From positions 1,141,967 to 1,205,966 of the forward strand of contig SCFE01000076.1 in assembly GCA_004352715.1 (NCBI GenBank): a stretch of DNA of 64,000 nucleotides. Direction: 5' to 3'. Within the stretch, counting starts at the first letter, position 1, and each line of letters starts with the position of its first letter. This document shows, piece by piece, positions 1 through 12,905 of the stretch. The notes under the pieces were generated by a model, which ran no database searches, was not told where the DNA came from, and saw only the letters and a program-made list of their open reading frames with translations. The translations under genes were made by a program, and so were the position numbers. Source of the DNA: Hofstenia miamia (Eukaryota > Xenacoelomorpha > Acoela).

Positions 1-252
1 TAGCATCACTGAAGCAGAAGAAATTAAGCTGGTATATTTACCACCGTATTCCCCATTTTTAAATCCAATTGAAAATGTCTGCGTGTTGGAAAGGAATGGT
101 TGTGAGCGCAGAATGCAACAATGAAAATGAATTACTATCAACTATTAACACATTTTTTTACAATGATAACACCAGAAACATGCGAAAATTTATATCGTAA
201 AATGAAGAGGTACATACCAAGATCGAGAAACAGAGAAGAAATTTTTGAGTAA
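1..252 (+). pseudogene. Tc1/mariner (IS630-type) transposase, C-terminal remnant
   Basis: The first ~100 bases translate to a DDE-3 transposase signature, YLPPYSPFLNPIENV, which in Tc1/mariner-type enzymes carries the last catalytic acidic residue (the E of NPIEN). The usual Trp after it is Cys here. The frame is lost near 110-120. A second frame resumes at about 155 and ends at TAA 250-252 with a basic tail (KMKRYIPRSRNREEIFE). At least one indel separates the two blocks, so the copy is dead. The 5' part lies outside the window. The family assignment rests on the motif only; the exact subfamily is unknown. Confidence 0.72.
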
Positions 253-685
253 ACATTTTTATTCTTTAAATATTAATAACATTTGACTTTCTTTGATTTT
301 TTTAATCCTTTTAATTGAATAAATAATTTAGATTGCAAAAATTTCAATTTAGATTGCAAAAATTTCAAAATAGATAGAAAAACTCTATATATTTAATGTA
401 ACGAAAATTTTCTAAAATATTTGCACAAAATTCGTCTACTAATTCGTACACTGATGTAATGGAGGAAAACCGAAGCTTAACACATCAAAACTAAATTAAA
501 TAGAATTTATTTATTAAAAGGGCCTAAAAGTGAAAAATTTTGCGTTCTGCATATATTGAGAAAATACTGTGAGACTTAGAGAGAACAACGCCTTATCATT
601 AAATTAGTTAATGCAGTATATACGCTTATAGACACATATATTACATAAAAAATACTATTCGACATCCTATTGTGTTAATGATGAA

Positions 686-711
686 TTATATATATATATA
701 TATATATATAT
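686..711. repeat. (TA)n microsatellite
   Basis: Uninterrupted TA dinucleotide run of about 26 bases in AT-rich non-coding DNA. Confidence 0.95.
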
Positions 712-767
712 ACGAAACTCTCAGCAACAATGTTGTGTGAATGAGATGCAGAAAAATCACCACTGCA

Positions 768-1126
768 CAGTGTTGGGAAAAAATCCGATTTCAATTAAAA
801 AATCAAAAAAATCGGATTTTTTTTATTTAAATCGGAATTTTTACCCAGACAATCTTCCAAGGTAGTAAATATTAGAAATTTTTTTGATACTAATATTTTT
901 GAAATACAAAAATATAATCAATTTTAAATAAACTGAAGATAAAAAACATGCAAAACAACACTTCAGAGTTTGTCAATTCATTTCAATATCACGGCAATGA
1001 CCTCAAAATAATTAGGATACACTACTTGTATCTCTTTTAGTGTACTTGATTTAAATCAATAATGGAACTAATAATGTGCTTTGATTTAAATCATGATTGA
1101 AATCTAATTTAAATCGACCAACACTG
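768..1126. mobile_element. hAT-type MITE
   Basis: A ~360-bp non-coding unit begins CAGTGTTGGG and ends CCAACACTG, an inverted repeat of the hAT type (CAGTGTTG termini). Subterminal AAATCGGATTT / ATTTAAATCGA words make it strongly self-complementary. Eight-base flanks match only in the last five positions (CTGCA on both sides), so the expected 8-bp target duplication is decayed or misplaced. It has no coding capacity. Confidence 0.65.
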
Positions 1127-4100
1127 GACCTGCAGTAAAAATTTATTATATTTTGACAGTGTTCGGTTTTGTAAAACGTAAAATTTTCGATTGATCTTCA
1201 TTTATAGCCATTTCTACATTCAGCCCCCGCAAATTCTATGGAGTCTGCCTTTTTTCCGACCTTCTATTTAGTACTGTTATGGAAAATTCTAAAGATAAAA
1301 CATTTTCTAACGTATTATAATAAAATAATTTGCATATGTTGTTTCATGTCGCTAGTAGGCATATTCAAATAACTTCGATAAACACTGTTTATGAATGATT
1401 TATATGTTTACCTACAATCTATCTAAATACCATCTTTCGCTGTTTTCATAATAAACCGGAAAATTGGAATTACTTTTACATTAACCCGGTGATGTAAACT
1501 AAACAAATTAGTTCATAGCCTAACTTACTCCACTAGCATTACATTTTTACTTTCCATTAAGGTGATTTAAGAGTGGTTTTATCAAAGAATGACAACGAGC
1601 TTTCAAAATTAAGTGTTTTTGGAAAAGGAACTACGACTCATTTTGTATATAAATGTTATATTGAGAAATTGAGGACTGACCTAATTTCACTATAATGGTT
1701 ATCGCATTCTCAACTGTTGTAATCTTCGAATAAACTAGAAGTAATCGAATTGTTTGAATGTGGGAATTCACATTCTTTTTGATATGCTACATTTGAAGAG
1801 GCAATTTAAAAACAAACATTCATTTTATATGTAGAAATTGGTTTAGAATTGTTTAGATAACTAGTATATAGTGAATAGACGTTTTCTCTTATTCATACGC
1901 TTGAGAGAACATCCCTGAGAGTTTCTCATTTATTTCACCAATGTTATGAAGATCGTATTGTTATAAATACTACCTTTGTAATTATCTTAAACCTAAGACG
2001 TACACGAGAAAAAAAATATATATATATAATATAAAATTTAAATTTACGGCAAAGGTCAAGGCCATCAACGTATTATTACTAACTACTAAGTTATTATATA
2101 AAATTCAATTTTACCCGCTTCTCTAACAATTTCTTCTGCTTTTACAAATATATTTCCAGACTAAATTTCTCTCATAATAAAAATTTGTCCACATGAGTCT
2201 AAAATTTTTAAAATGATCTGGCGAATTGAGAAATGAACACCTGGTTAAAACTACCACCAAACACTTTTTACAGTGTGAAAAATACTTGGCGGCGGTGAAT
2301 TACCTGAGCATACGTTGGCAGACTTAATTTGGATGTTAAACTGTTTAATATGCTTTAGAAATTTGCTATATTTTGCTACGCCTTGTTATCTGCAATGAAT
2401 AAAAATCACAAAAAACGCATAAAATTGAAAAATTATTTACATACTTAGTAACATATAAAGCTCATCAAATAGGAAAAATCAGCTTTAATAAAAATTTTGA
2501 TATACCATTAAAAAAGGTTTCTATATTCGAATTTGCTGCATTGAAATTGAATGTCACACATTAAATTTGATGTATTTTTCATATCAGACAGTGTTATTAA
2601 TAAATGAGATTCAACTGTACAGACAAGGTTAGAATTTGATGGTAAATATTTTTGAAATAAAGATAAAAGATTTGTCAATTTGATTAATCAACAGAATAAT
2701 TCAAATAGAATATTTTCACAGGTTGAACTTGTTGTTAAGTACACTCTGATTGTTGTCAACAGAGCAATTAAAATGGTGTTTCCACGCCTGATTTAGCGAA
2801 CAGTTGACAAAACGAGTTGATAGAACTTCTCTTCAAACCGGTGCTTGATAATATGTAAATTTTGAATGAAACGATACAAATGCCTTGTTCAAAATTGAGT
2901 ATAAGAAAAAGTAAAGCACTAGTAAACAGGTTGTAATGTTTAAAACACACTTTCCCAAACCACGTTTAAAACAAGCGGCATTATTGCTGTTTAAAACAAT
3001 GTTTGACAGTATGTTGTGATAGCTAATTGACTGATACCCTTGACAAAATTCTTCATTGTTAGATTGATTTGTGGAAAATATGTACACATTATAAAACTCT
3101 CCAATTTGACACATCCAATTTGGGTTTCAGTTTTTTTAGCCAGCTATTATCAGTATTAGTAAAACGTTAAAGTACATTTTAATTCAAATTAAGTCGTTAA
3201 TCAAGTAAAAATCTTATACTTCAACTTGCTCTAAGAAGGCTGTATTGTGTTTTGGCAATTGATGCTCGTGAAAACCAAAAAATTCGGTTTTAAAGTTTTT
3301 CTAGTTCTGGTTTGATTAATTATGGTTCATACCGAGCACTAGGATTAAAATCTAAAATGCTTCTCGTTGAAAAATTAATATAATAATTAAATTTAATCTC
3401 ATCAAAAATGCAATTTGCCAAATTTTTTCAAAATAATATTTGTTGAGCTATGAAGAATGCAAATTCAATGTTCAAATGGCAATCTGTTCATGTGAGCAGC
3501 ACTGAAATGAGGGAAAACATCCAGATAATGTTGAACTATTTTTTACCAAAACGCGATAATGTGCCACAGCAATTGTGCATTATAATATATAAGCGAATTT
3601 TTTTGTTTATTCAGTTTTCTACCACATGTTGCCTCAGAACTTACGAAGAATTGTCAAAAAATCTAAATCGAAATTCTGAATCCATTCTACTCAAAAAAAT
3701 CGATTAAAATCTAAAAAATTCAAAATTGGTGCAAACTACTTAATGAACATACTGTCGATTCCGAATGCGAACAGCCCTATAATCCTACTTACCTCATTTA
3801 CTAATCTAGTGATTGGATGAATATTCAAAATAACTTAGAATACCTTTGGAAATGTGTAACACAAAATTTGTCCACGACTTAAAACACTTTTTTTCTGTCA
3901 ACTTAGGGTATGCACAGACAGAAATGAGTACTGATGATAAGTTTGTTAGATTTTTTGAATTTTGGCTAATTTTACATGTGATTTGTAGCATCTTTTTCAA
4001 AAGCTGAATCTAAATAACAGAATTTCTGTTAAATCAATGAAAATGTGTTCATGGTTTCAATTTTTAGTAAACTATCTTAATAAAGCAATTTCAGACTTTT

Positions 4101-4320
4101 CATAAAAATTTTGGCTACACAGAAACAGATTCGTCATGTAAGTTGAGGAGGGGGGAGCAGTCACAGGCTAGCCGAAACCTAGAAATTTTAAAAAACTTTC
4201 TATGTTGTTTGATGCTACGTTACTTGTAAATAAGATCAAGATTCACTTAATCCAACAAAACTATTCAGTTCAGTTACACAGCACATCACAAAGTAACAAA
4301 ACTTTAAATGGAGTTTTCTT
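1127..4320. other. No recognisable gene
   Basis: AT-rich sequence with short chance reading frames. One frame of 93 codons (minus strand, 2833-3114) and one of 85 codons (plus strand, 3450-3707) resemble nothing I know. A short (AT)n run lies near 2015-2030. Catalytic exons of lipin, expected on the minus strand below 6.9 kb, were looked for and not seen. Confidence 0.6.
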
Positions 4321-5985
4321 TCATGATTGTTGATTGTAAATCAGTTCACTTTCTTGCACGAAATTCCAAATGTAGTCCCCCATCATGCTTTCACTATACT
4401 GTCCTTTATAGCGCTCCTCAAATGAGTTTACATCTTGGTGAAACCATTCACCTTGCTCTTCCGAATAGTCACTCATGTTATCCTTAAACTCATCAATACG
4501 TTGAGCTTTAGTGACATCCTGCAGCCCATCATTCATATGCATCGACAAGTTCCAACAAAATTTCTTTGAAGTTTTCTGCTTTGTGGTGTCCCAGAAATCC
4601 TTCAACTACAGCAACAAAGCTTTTCAAAGCTCTGCTCTCAACTGCAGATAACTTTTGAGAAAAACTGTCAGACTTCATAAGTTGTTTTATTTGCGGGCCA
4701 ACAAAAATTCCGGCTTTAACCTTTGCATCTGACAACTACGGAAACAACTTTTGCATGTGCTTGAAATCAGAAACATTAGTGATTTTTGTTTAACACCTGG
4801 ATGATATAAATTTCTGTATTGTATTTCTAAATAGCAAACCAATGTGATGCATTATTATGATTTTTCCAGATTCCTGGTCCCCTCAAGTAATATACTCAAG
4901 TATTAACTGCTTTTAATGCAGGGGTGTCATGAGAGAGCTGACTCCCACTCATTGTTGCCAGGTCAGTGGAGCTGCCTTGGCGTCCCATTAAAAAGGCCAC
5001 CATCTTGAAATCGCCAATGACCTCCCAATTGTACTAGGTGTACTTAAGAGCACATAGTAGACTTTTTACGTTCTCATAATTCTCTTTCATGTGCACTGAA
5101 TGAGCCAAAGGAATGAAAGGGCACTTGTTTGTATTATGCAGCAATACAGCTTTGAAACTCCTTGAGATGTCAATAAAGAGTCGCCAATCAGAGGTATTGC
5201 AAGGATTACATATGGCTTCAAAAAGTCCTGTTATGTCATGACAGAAACACAAACCATCTGTAAAGGAAAAAAAGTCGAAAAACCACAATTTCTTTTCCTT
5301 TGGGATGTGATGCGGACACCAACGTCAAGCAAGTCCCATTGCTTTAGCCTAGATATTAAAAGCTCGGTATTGGACTTTGTCAGAGACATCTCTTTTATTA
5401 GGTCGTTCATGTCTTCTTGATTTGTGTAATATGGACACCTTTCATTTCCCTTACGGCGCCAATGACATGTAACAGATGGTGATGATGATGCACCTGCTTC
5501 CATTTCAGAGTCATCAGATTTTTCCTCTTCTGGACATCATTGATTTCTTGAGGGTGGTTGCGGTACAGGGTGGTCAGAGATATTATGAGGAACAGGCGAA
5601 ATAGAAAATGGAATGTCTGCAAAAACAACTGGGGGAGCATCTTTTCCTTTTCTTCATTTTGTTGGCTACACCATGCATAAGTAGCAATCTTTTAAGTGAT
5701 CTGAAGGCTCACGCCAAATACGAGGAACAGCAAAACACATTGATCTTTTTTCTCCTCGGAACCAAGCTTAATGAGTGTGACGACAGTAATCGCAGATGAC
5801 ATGTGGAGCCCATCGTTTATCTTGGTCGCCAATTGGCATCCCAAAATAAATAGGCATGATAAGCTTCTCCTGCGCGAATGCAGTTGCTTAAACATTGTTT
5901 TTAGCCTTCTTGGCAAAGAATTCTCCACACACATAGCAAAAGCAGTCAGCTGAATATTTCCAACCACGGGCAGTCATAGCACAAG
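4321..5985 (-). pseudogene. Decayed copy of a dispersed multicopy gene family of unknown function
   Basis: Several minus-strand blocks in different frames line up as one protein. The N-terminal block (about 5.97-5.7 kb) holds a cysteine/tryptophan-rich stretch. A linker follows with a PFSISPVPHN-type motif, then the block NQEDMNDLIKEMSLTKSNTE...RITSQRKR, a middle block ending in DWRLFIDISRSFKAVLLHN, and a C-terminal block with DAKVKAGIFVGPQI, FLGHHKAENF and EEQGEWFHQDV. From memory this order is that of an uncharacterised family present in many copies in cnidarian and arthropod genomes. Its high copy number suggests a mobile-element link, but I know of no assigned enzyme activity. Stops and frameshifts break it in at least four places (for example near 4735, 5035 and 5500), so this copy is a pseudogene. 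Confidence 0.6.
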
Positions 5986-6877
5986 TTATGTGGATTGCTA
6001 GCATAGAGTACGAAAATAGTAGGAGTAGAAAAGATCTATCAGCAAGCAACAGCTGGGGGGGGGGGGGTTAATAATTCGAATCAATAAAGTAAACATTACA
6101 TTTGCTCTACAATTACTAGTCACAATAGATGAGAATTTAAATTATAAACCTAAACATAATGTTTGTTAGCCAAATCATGCAAAAATTAGTACCAAAAACT
6201 GAAGAAACAATGATCATTTGAATGTATAAAAGTAGAAAGGGAAGTTTGATTTCCAGAAACAAGAAAAAAATTTTTTGTTACACAGTGTAATTATGTGTAT
6301 AAAACAAGTTGCTGGTCGTGGAATTTTTTTAGTATTTTTAGAATTTCTTAATGTATTTTGGTTAGATCATTTTTAAAACGTCTTAAAAGATTTTCTATAT
6401 GCAATCTTTGATTTTGGAGACTGCCAAAAAGTGCAAGACCTTATACCAAAAATAAATATACCTCTTTCAAAAACAATAGACAATTATTGGCAAAAAAGTT
6501 TATTTAATAAACTTAAAATATCAATAAAAGAAAAGATCGGAGAATTTGCCTGCCAAAGTAAGAAAAAAATATTAAAACACATTCAAACTAAATTTTTCTG
6601 TACTTGCAAACATTAATAAAAGAGCTACATCTACGCTTAAAAATGAATAACCGTGAACATTATCATACAATCATACATCAACAAACGTTAAAGGCGGAAA
6701 TTCGAAGGAAAATACGGAGGTAAATTTACGTTAACATTTGTACTTCATAAACCGTACACACCCAAACCCTCTCTAAATACAGAAACTTAGAGATAGTAAA
6801 CATTAACAGGCTATCAACCTCAAAAGCCAAGTTTTTTCGATTTGAAAATAGAATGAAAACGAAAATTGGAAGTTTAC
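5986..6877. other. No recognisable gene; contains a 13-G run
   Basis: AT-rich DNA between the pseudogene and the last visible lipin exon. A run of 13 G lies at 6055-6067, unusual in this AT-rich setting. A 61-codon plus-strand frame at 6431-6616 is lysine/isoleucine-rich and unconvincing. Confidence 0.6.
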
Positions 6878-7046
6878 CGAACAACTAATTTTGGATTGTG
6901 CAACATTGAATGTGGGGACGCTACAAACTCTTCGTAAGTGACTAGGTAATCTGCGAAGCCACGAGGTTCATCGCTCGTACCACTTTGTGAAAGACCACCA
7001 CATTGAGATAAAGCTATTTCGGCATTTAGCAGTGCACCATCTTCAC
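6878..7046 (-). CDS. LPIN: Lipin exon (LSQCGGL ... YEEFV block)
   Basis: This 169-nt exon encodes AEIALSQCGGL, then FADYLVTYEEFVASPHSML and HNPKLVV. Lipins have ISLCGGL...F...VSY..F..NP..I.DPNLVV at this point, just ahead of the KIG.KYY motif. It starts with GT (completing Ser with the A of the previous exon) and ends in phase 2 at CG|GTAAAC. The following exons, including the HAD catalytic core, are not visible between here and the window start. Confidence 0.82.
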
Positions 7047-7941
7047 CTAATATAGGTGTATTTTAGAGAAAGATTTAGTACCTATACGCTTACACATATT
7101 TTCAACACTGCATAACAAATGACACTTATTAAATTAATAAATTATATACATGTTTTCTCCGAAAAACCTATAGACACGAAACGTAAAACTTATTTGCACG
7201 TCAAAATAGAATTTACAATGATGATCACTTAGTAACTAAAGGCAAGGACTGCTAGTATAACAGGACACTGAACCAATACAATACTGTAAAAAATTTCAAA
7301 TATATTGTATGAAGTAATTTAATTTCTTAAATTTTCTATTATAGAGAACCCGCCACTGACTAAGTACTAGACACTCAAATAATGTAGTATAATTGCGGGA
7401 TAGCTGTCACTTGAAAACACATAATACATTTAGTACTTTGATGCCTTAAACGGTGTGGTGAAACTAGAGAAAGATACCTATGCAGGACTAAATTAAAAAC
7501 CACTTAGTGAAATTCAATTAATTGACTACTGCGAAACTTTTCCTTAATTATCATAACTATATGATCATTGATGGTGATGATATTCTGAAACTGCTAGGAA
7601 TCCTTGATTTTTTCCGAATAGATGATAATAGCACTTGGAAAATTTGCTTAGGGTAATGCGGACAGAGAAAACAATGCTTTAGTTATTTCAAATTTAACCA
7701 ACATATTTTTGAGGGGCTTAACAGCTGTAACACAATAGTATAACGTAAACAGGATTCAATCTTAAGCCCTGAAGCCTAGTTCAGTGTATCGAATTTAATA
7801 ATCATCATTTATTACATTTGCTTCCATAAAAACGTTGAAATGCATTAAAAATATTCTACAATGAAATATTCAAAGCTTAAAGTAAGCGTACTTATTTCTA
7901 TATAATTGCATTGGTTTGTTGTCTTGTTATTCTAGTTGCAC

Positions 7942-8209
7942 TCGCCAATGATAACTCAATTATACCTAGAAGTGTTTGGGTTGAGGCATTTATAAAATTA
8001 GCAGTCGGTGACATTGGTAGGCTACAGCCAAGTTCAGTACTTGTGTCAATCTCCTCGACAAAGTCGAATCGTTGCTTAACATGAGGATGGCAGTAAAGAG
8101 AAGAAATGGCAGGATCCATTTTATCTAATTGGTCCAAGTAGACACCGTCCATTTCATCTGCTTGATGTCTCGATCTCATAAATCCAAACCAAGCTTTGGT
8201 GGACGATTC
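7942..8209 (-). CDS. LPIN: Lipin exon with conserved DGVYLDQL...DP block
   Basis: This 268-nt exon begins ESSTKAWFGFMRSRHQADEM and continues DGVYLDQLDKMDPAISSLY, matching the lipin pattern DGVYLDDL..MDPEVAALY. It runs to a GTGCAA donor in phase 1. The acceptor is ATACTTAG. Phase agrees with exons on both sides, which strongly supports the model. Confidence 0.82.
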
Positions 8210-8733
8210 CTAAGTATCAGCTCTTTTAATATCACTTGGAGGAAACAATATCAAGTAAATTGAAGAATTCAAGAATGAAATATATCATTTCATTTCAGAG
8301 AGGAGGCGTCAAGAAAGTAGATAGATTGAAACTAGATAAAAAATCCTAGAAATATAAAAATACTGAGAAAATAAATAATTGCAAATACCAACGATTGAAA
8401 TATTGCCAATCCTAGTTTTCAGATTAAAAAGTTGAAACATTAAAAACATAAACACTGACTAATAACAATTTTCAATTGAATTATTGGGTGAGGCCCTTTG
8501 ATAAAATAGTGAAACAGTAATCTAAGGGAATGGAATATTTCATGTACTAAGCTATAACATCAATCAAATCCAGCTGAATAACATATTTGGCAATGAAAAA
8601 TAAATGAATTCCCAAATAAAAATATTAAAAAGTTAGTATTTAGAAAGCCAATTGATAAAGTTAGAAGTGTAAATAATCATTTTGATAAAGATTGCAATCA
8701 ACAAAGTATTGTACAGCATATATAAAATAGTAC

Positions 8734-8983
8734 AGGATTGTTTGGAGGCGACGAGGATTGTGGAACGACAACTTCTTTCGACTGTTTATACTTTTCAGGC
8801 AGTTGTCCCCATGCCCACTTTAGGTTGTCTTTAATAGGAGGATCGGTCGCATGCTTTCTCATGACCAAATCACTGTCGGAAAGAGGTGGTGATTCGGGCC
8901 TTAACAGCCCTGGAGTTTCAGCTGGACTGACATCCGTGTCAGAGAACGCATGCATTTCCAAATTCAGCATACTGTCCTCATTG
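8734..8983 (-). CDS. LPIN: Lipin central exon (SDTDVSP...RPESPPLSDSD)
   Basis: This 250-nt exon encodes HAFSDTDVSP, LLRPESPPLSDSDLV and NLKWAWGQLPE. The order 'FSD.E.SP', 'RP.SP..SD.E' and 'W.WG.LP' is characteristic of the central part of animal lipins. It has a TTTAG acceptor (one base completes a codon) and a GT donor after ...NNP. It ends in phase 0, matching the phase-0 start of exon 7942-8209. The opposite strand has a 98-codon open frame here that is only a shadow. Confidence 0.78.
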
Positions 8984-11779
8984 CTAAACATTACAAGTTA
9001 CTTACTTTTCCTATTGCTATTGGTTGTAAAATAATTGCATATTTGTTTTAAATATGAATATAATAGTTGATTGTAGATTACTAGACACCAAAGTTTACAA
9101 ACAAGGTGAATAATCACATAGTAGAATACCAAGGAATAGTGTCTTAACATAACAAAAACGTTGAGGACATAGAATGTTGTCATTTTTGTTAAATAACTGG
9201 CACTTGTTCACTAAAAATGGGATTGCCTATAAATAGAGGAAGAATATTTAAAATTTATTAAGCGAAAAGCAACAAGTAAATTGGGCAAAACACCATTATA
9301 CAAACTCAAACATTAGTAAACAACCCATGATACAAATGGCAAACATTTGCTTTAGAGTTAATTAGTTTGCAACAGTGTATGTGTCTATGTGATAAATCAA
9401 TGTTGCGAAAAAAAGTTGTACAGTCCTTTAATTTCCTTTGTGTGTAAGCGCGTGGACTAATATTATAATTGTCTCAAACAAAAACTTTATTTTATAATTC
9501 TATTGAAATATACACAGTAATTCACTCAGAAGAAAAAATTCATGGGTACAAGTAAAATCGGTCAGGTGAAATTTGTTGGCTACAGATGCATGCAAAATCT
9601 TTTGACTTCATAGTAAATGTATGATGCAAGGGCGTTTGGACCATACATGGGATTTAGAGGTTAAGGATATATATATATGAAGCGCTGGCCATTAGATTCT
9701 TCAAAAAAAACAATCGGTTTAAGCAAAATTCCAAGAATTCAAGAATGTTTAAGAATGAATTTAAGAATGTTTCCTTGACTCGGAGCTGTTCTAGCTACAG
9801 TATTAATTCGCAAATTCAGTCGATAAGAAATATGTATTCGGTAAATGTAGTTGATATTTTATGGTAAATGATGACAAAATAGGAGTTTTAACGGAAGTCA
9901 GTTTGCTAACCTAGAAATTCAGTTGTATAAAGAATATATGGCAAATTTGCGAAATTGAGCCTGTATGTAATCATGTCAGTCGAAAGGCATTTCGACTATT
10001 CATGAATTATTTCAACTTGTTATATAGTCAACTAAACCAAGGATAATTGCAAATATGAAAAATTTTAATAGAATACGTATCACTGATATTCACAGAAAAC
10101 GAAATTGTTATATTGTAAATTACTTCAGCTAACATCAAAAGATATTCATAAAAAAATTCAAAACAAATTTGGAAAAAGTTAGATACATACAAATTCGTAC
10201 TATAAAATAACACTTCGACAGTTAATGCATAAATTATTTGAACAAAAATCCATTTTGAACCAATACAGCACTGGGAAATGAAAATCGCATATGAACTCAT
10301 TCATTTTGTTATTTGAATAATTTTACAAAAATTAAGAACTCAGGAACAATGACTGCAAATGTTAAAAAACTCGAAAAGAAATTATAAAAATTGTGGTGGC
10401 ATCAGAAATCTTAGTACATTGAACGCGAAGAAAAAACTAAATGCATTGAGGGCTCACACTTTAGAAGGTGACATTTGAGGGCTGAAATAATAAACGCGGC
10501 TGTTACTAAGTATCAAAATATTAATTAATAAAGCAAACAATATAAACTTTCAATTACACATTTGTGGTGTATTTTCATGTTTCTTTGATTTTAATTAAAG
10601 ATTTATTGACAATCTAATGAAGATTCTACTCCAACGCAAGCGATGTAAAATTGGAAATATTAGCGAAAAAACCTTAAGAGAGAGAGAAACACATACTAGT
10701 AGAATAGAAAATGGACATTTTTTGAAAACTTAAATGTAATCCAGAGGGAGCCGGAAGTTGAAGGACAAAACCAAAAATGTATTCATAAAGTTTACTAAAT
10801 ATATCATAAATGCCTGAAATGTATCAGCCATTAACTCTAACGGATTATGTGCCACTGCCCCATAAATTCTGCCCACGGTATATACAATAATATATATTAT
10901 AAATATGCGTTGGTAGCAAAGTACTTTTTCTTATTAGTTTGATATTGATAAAAAAGGAATTATGAAAAAATATATTTACAGTTATTTATTACCAATTCAT
11001 AGTGTTTTATCACAAATTAAGGTGCATTAATGTTTAAATTACATATAAAATAAGAAAATCGCTTTGAGGGAGCTTCTATAAAATATTCATTTAAATGAAT
11101 AACAGTTATGCCTTGAGCTGTCGGTCATCATCTAAAAAAGAAGCATGGTTTATGAGTAGCATAGTTAGTAGCACTGTGTAATTCTAACACAGGCAAATGG
11201 AGAGGGAAACAATGGATTGTATTATTTTACATCTAAACAAGAATAGAATTTGGAAAACTTTAGGAGTGAAACAACAGCATTGATGAGAATAGTGTAATTT
11301 GCTGCAAGTCAGGAGTTTGATTATGAATAGAGCTGTTGCTTTACATATAATTACACAGATAAACTGGTTTGGAAAACACTAATAACATTCAATTGAGAAT
11401 GTTCATTGTAGCGGAAAAGCAATGGCAGCACTGCAACTGAATGTACACCTAGAACAAGTAATTAAACTAATTTAACACAATTGTTAAAGGTATGTGATGT
11501 CAGTTCCTAGGGTGAAAAACAAAAATAAATGATAGAAGAAATAGTAATAAAAAATAAATTGTAGCCCAGTACTATGTAAAAATTTCTCTCTTAGTACTAT
11601 TTTATCAAGAATACAGTGGTGTTATACAATTATCCCTTCTTATTATACTCACTATGATTTTAAATTGAGCTTTTGCTTTTTAAGCTAGTAAACGGTCGCC
11701 ACTTTGTACTAAATTTATGACGTTTTCGGAAGGCTAACTTAAAATTCATAAAATAGCAAAAATAAATTTTTTACTTTAC
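8984..11779. other. Lipin intronic sequence, no other gene seen
   Basis: AT-rich, CpG-normal sequence between lipin exons. Phase accounting requires at least one further coding exon here (from phase 0 to phase 2), which I could not locate. Minus-strand frames at 8998-9183 and 10028-10300 are low complexity and unconvincing. Confidence 0.5.
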
Positions 11780-11868
11780 GTCCTTGTCTTTTTTACTACT
11801 GGGTTCTACTTTGAATTTTATTGATTCGTCATCGTCCATTTTAAACATCTCTTCACTTTCTAAAAAGT
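11780..11868 (-). CDS. LPIN: Possible lipin linker exon (acidic)
   Basis: An open 89-nt stretch encodes FLESEEMFKMDDDESIKFKV and then an EPSSKKDKD tail, bounded by CCCAG acceptor and GTAAAG donor sequences. Acidic/basic low-complexity segments are usual between N-LIP and the conserved central motif of lipin. The exon starts in phase 1 and ends in phase 0. Neither end matches a neighbouring exon found here, so at least one exon on each side is missing from this model. Confidence 0.42.
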
Positions 11869-12905
11869 CTGGGTGAGTAGAGGATTTTTGCACAACTATT
11901 AATTTATTGAATATAAACAAATAAAAAAATCAACCGACAGCATAGAGCACTGCCTTGCAGAGTCAACACACACTCTACAATCATTGTTTTATATAAAACA
12001 GGCCAAAAAACAAATTAATAAGTAAAATTGATGACTATTATCGACTACGGGTAAGTTTTCCAATTAATATTATGAATATTACAAAAAAGAATTTTCATAA
12101 AATTTACATAAAATGAGCATAAAGTTGTTAATAAAAATTAATTGGAAAATCTTAAAAAAGGCTTAATAGAATTTATATTTAATTTACGGGTAAGAAAGTA
12201 TTGTTGCCGGACGGAGAGGACATTAAAAGTGTTGTGTCCGCATATCGTTCATAAGTATGCAAGAAACAATGATTAAAACTAAAGAAAATATGGACACATG
12301 CTGAATTTAATACATTATCGCGAAATGAAGTTTAAATTTGCAAATGGAAAATATTTAGGAAAATTAAATCAAAGACACATACTGTTTATCAACAATATTA
12401 AGAGGGTCCAGTTTAAAACACAACGAAGCGGTCTATGTAAAAAACAACAACGTTGAAATTAATAAATATCGGTAAAGCAAAAACAAGTTTCCATTACCAA
12501 TGCAAATGAGATAGGATTACGGTTGAATTTAAACCTAAACTGCCTATTGCATCCATAAGGATACAATCTGTTTTGTCTAATAGTCAAAGAGTGTTCTGCA
12601 ATCATATAACAAATTGCAAATCCGTGGAAATTGACACATCCCATATGGCAAACACTGGTGCTAAAAAATATTCATGTGCCTCAAGTACGTGAAAATAAAC
12701 ATTTTTTCAACGAAACACCCGATTTTTGCAAAATATTTCCAATTAATCGAATACCTATTGTTCACATAGCAATGCGGTCTAAAATTCATAGGATCAATAA
12801 CAAACAAACCATTTTGTAAATAGACCTCATGTGCCGTGTACGATTTAAAAATATGGATGAAAGAGAAGACATTCTTCTGTCTTGTGGTATTTTCAGATCT
12901 TAGAT

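Noticed and set aside
2833-3114. 93-codon minus-strand frame
   Set aside because: No recognisable motif and AT-biased composition; cannot be supported as a gene.
6431-6616. 61-codon plus-strand Lys/Ile-rich frame
   Set aside because: Low complexity and unsupported by context; it lies opposite the expected path of lipin.
8738-9034. 98-codon plus-strand frame
   Set aside because: Exact antisense of the lipin exon at 8734-8983.
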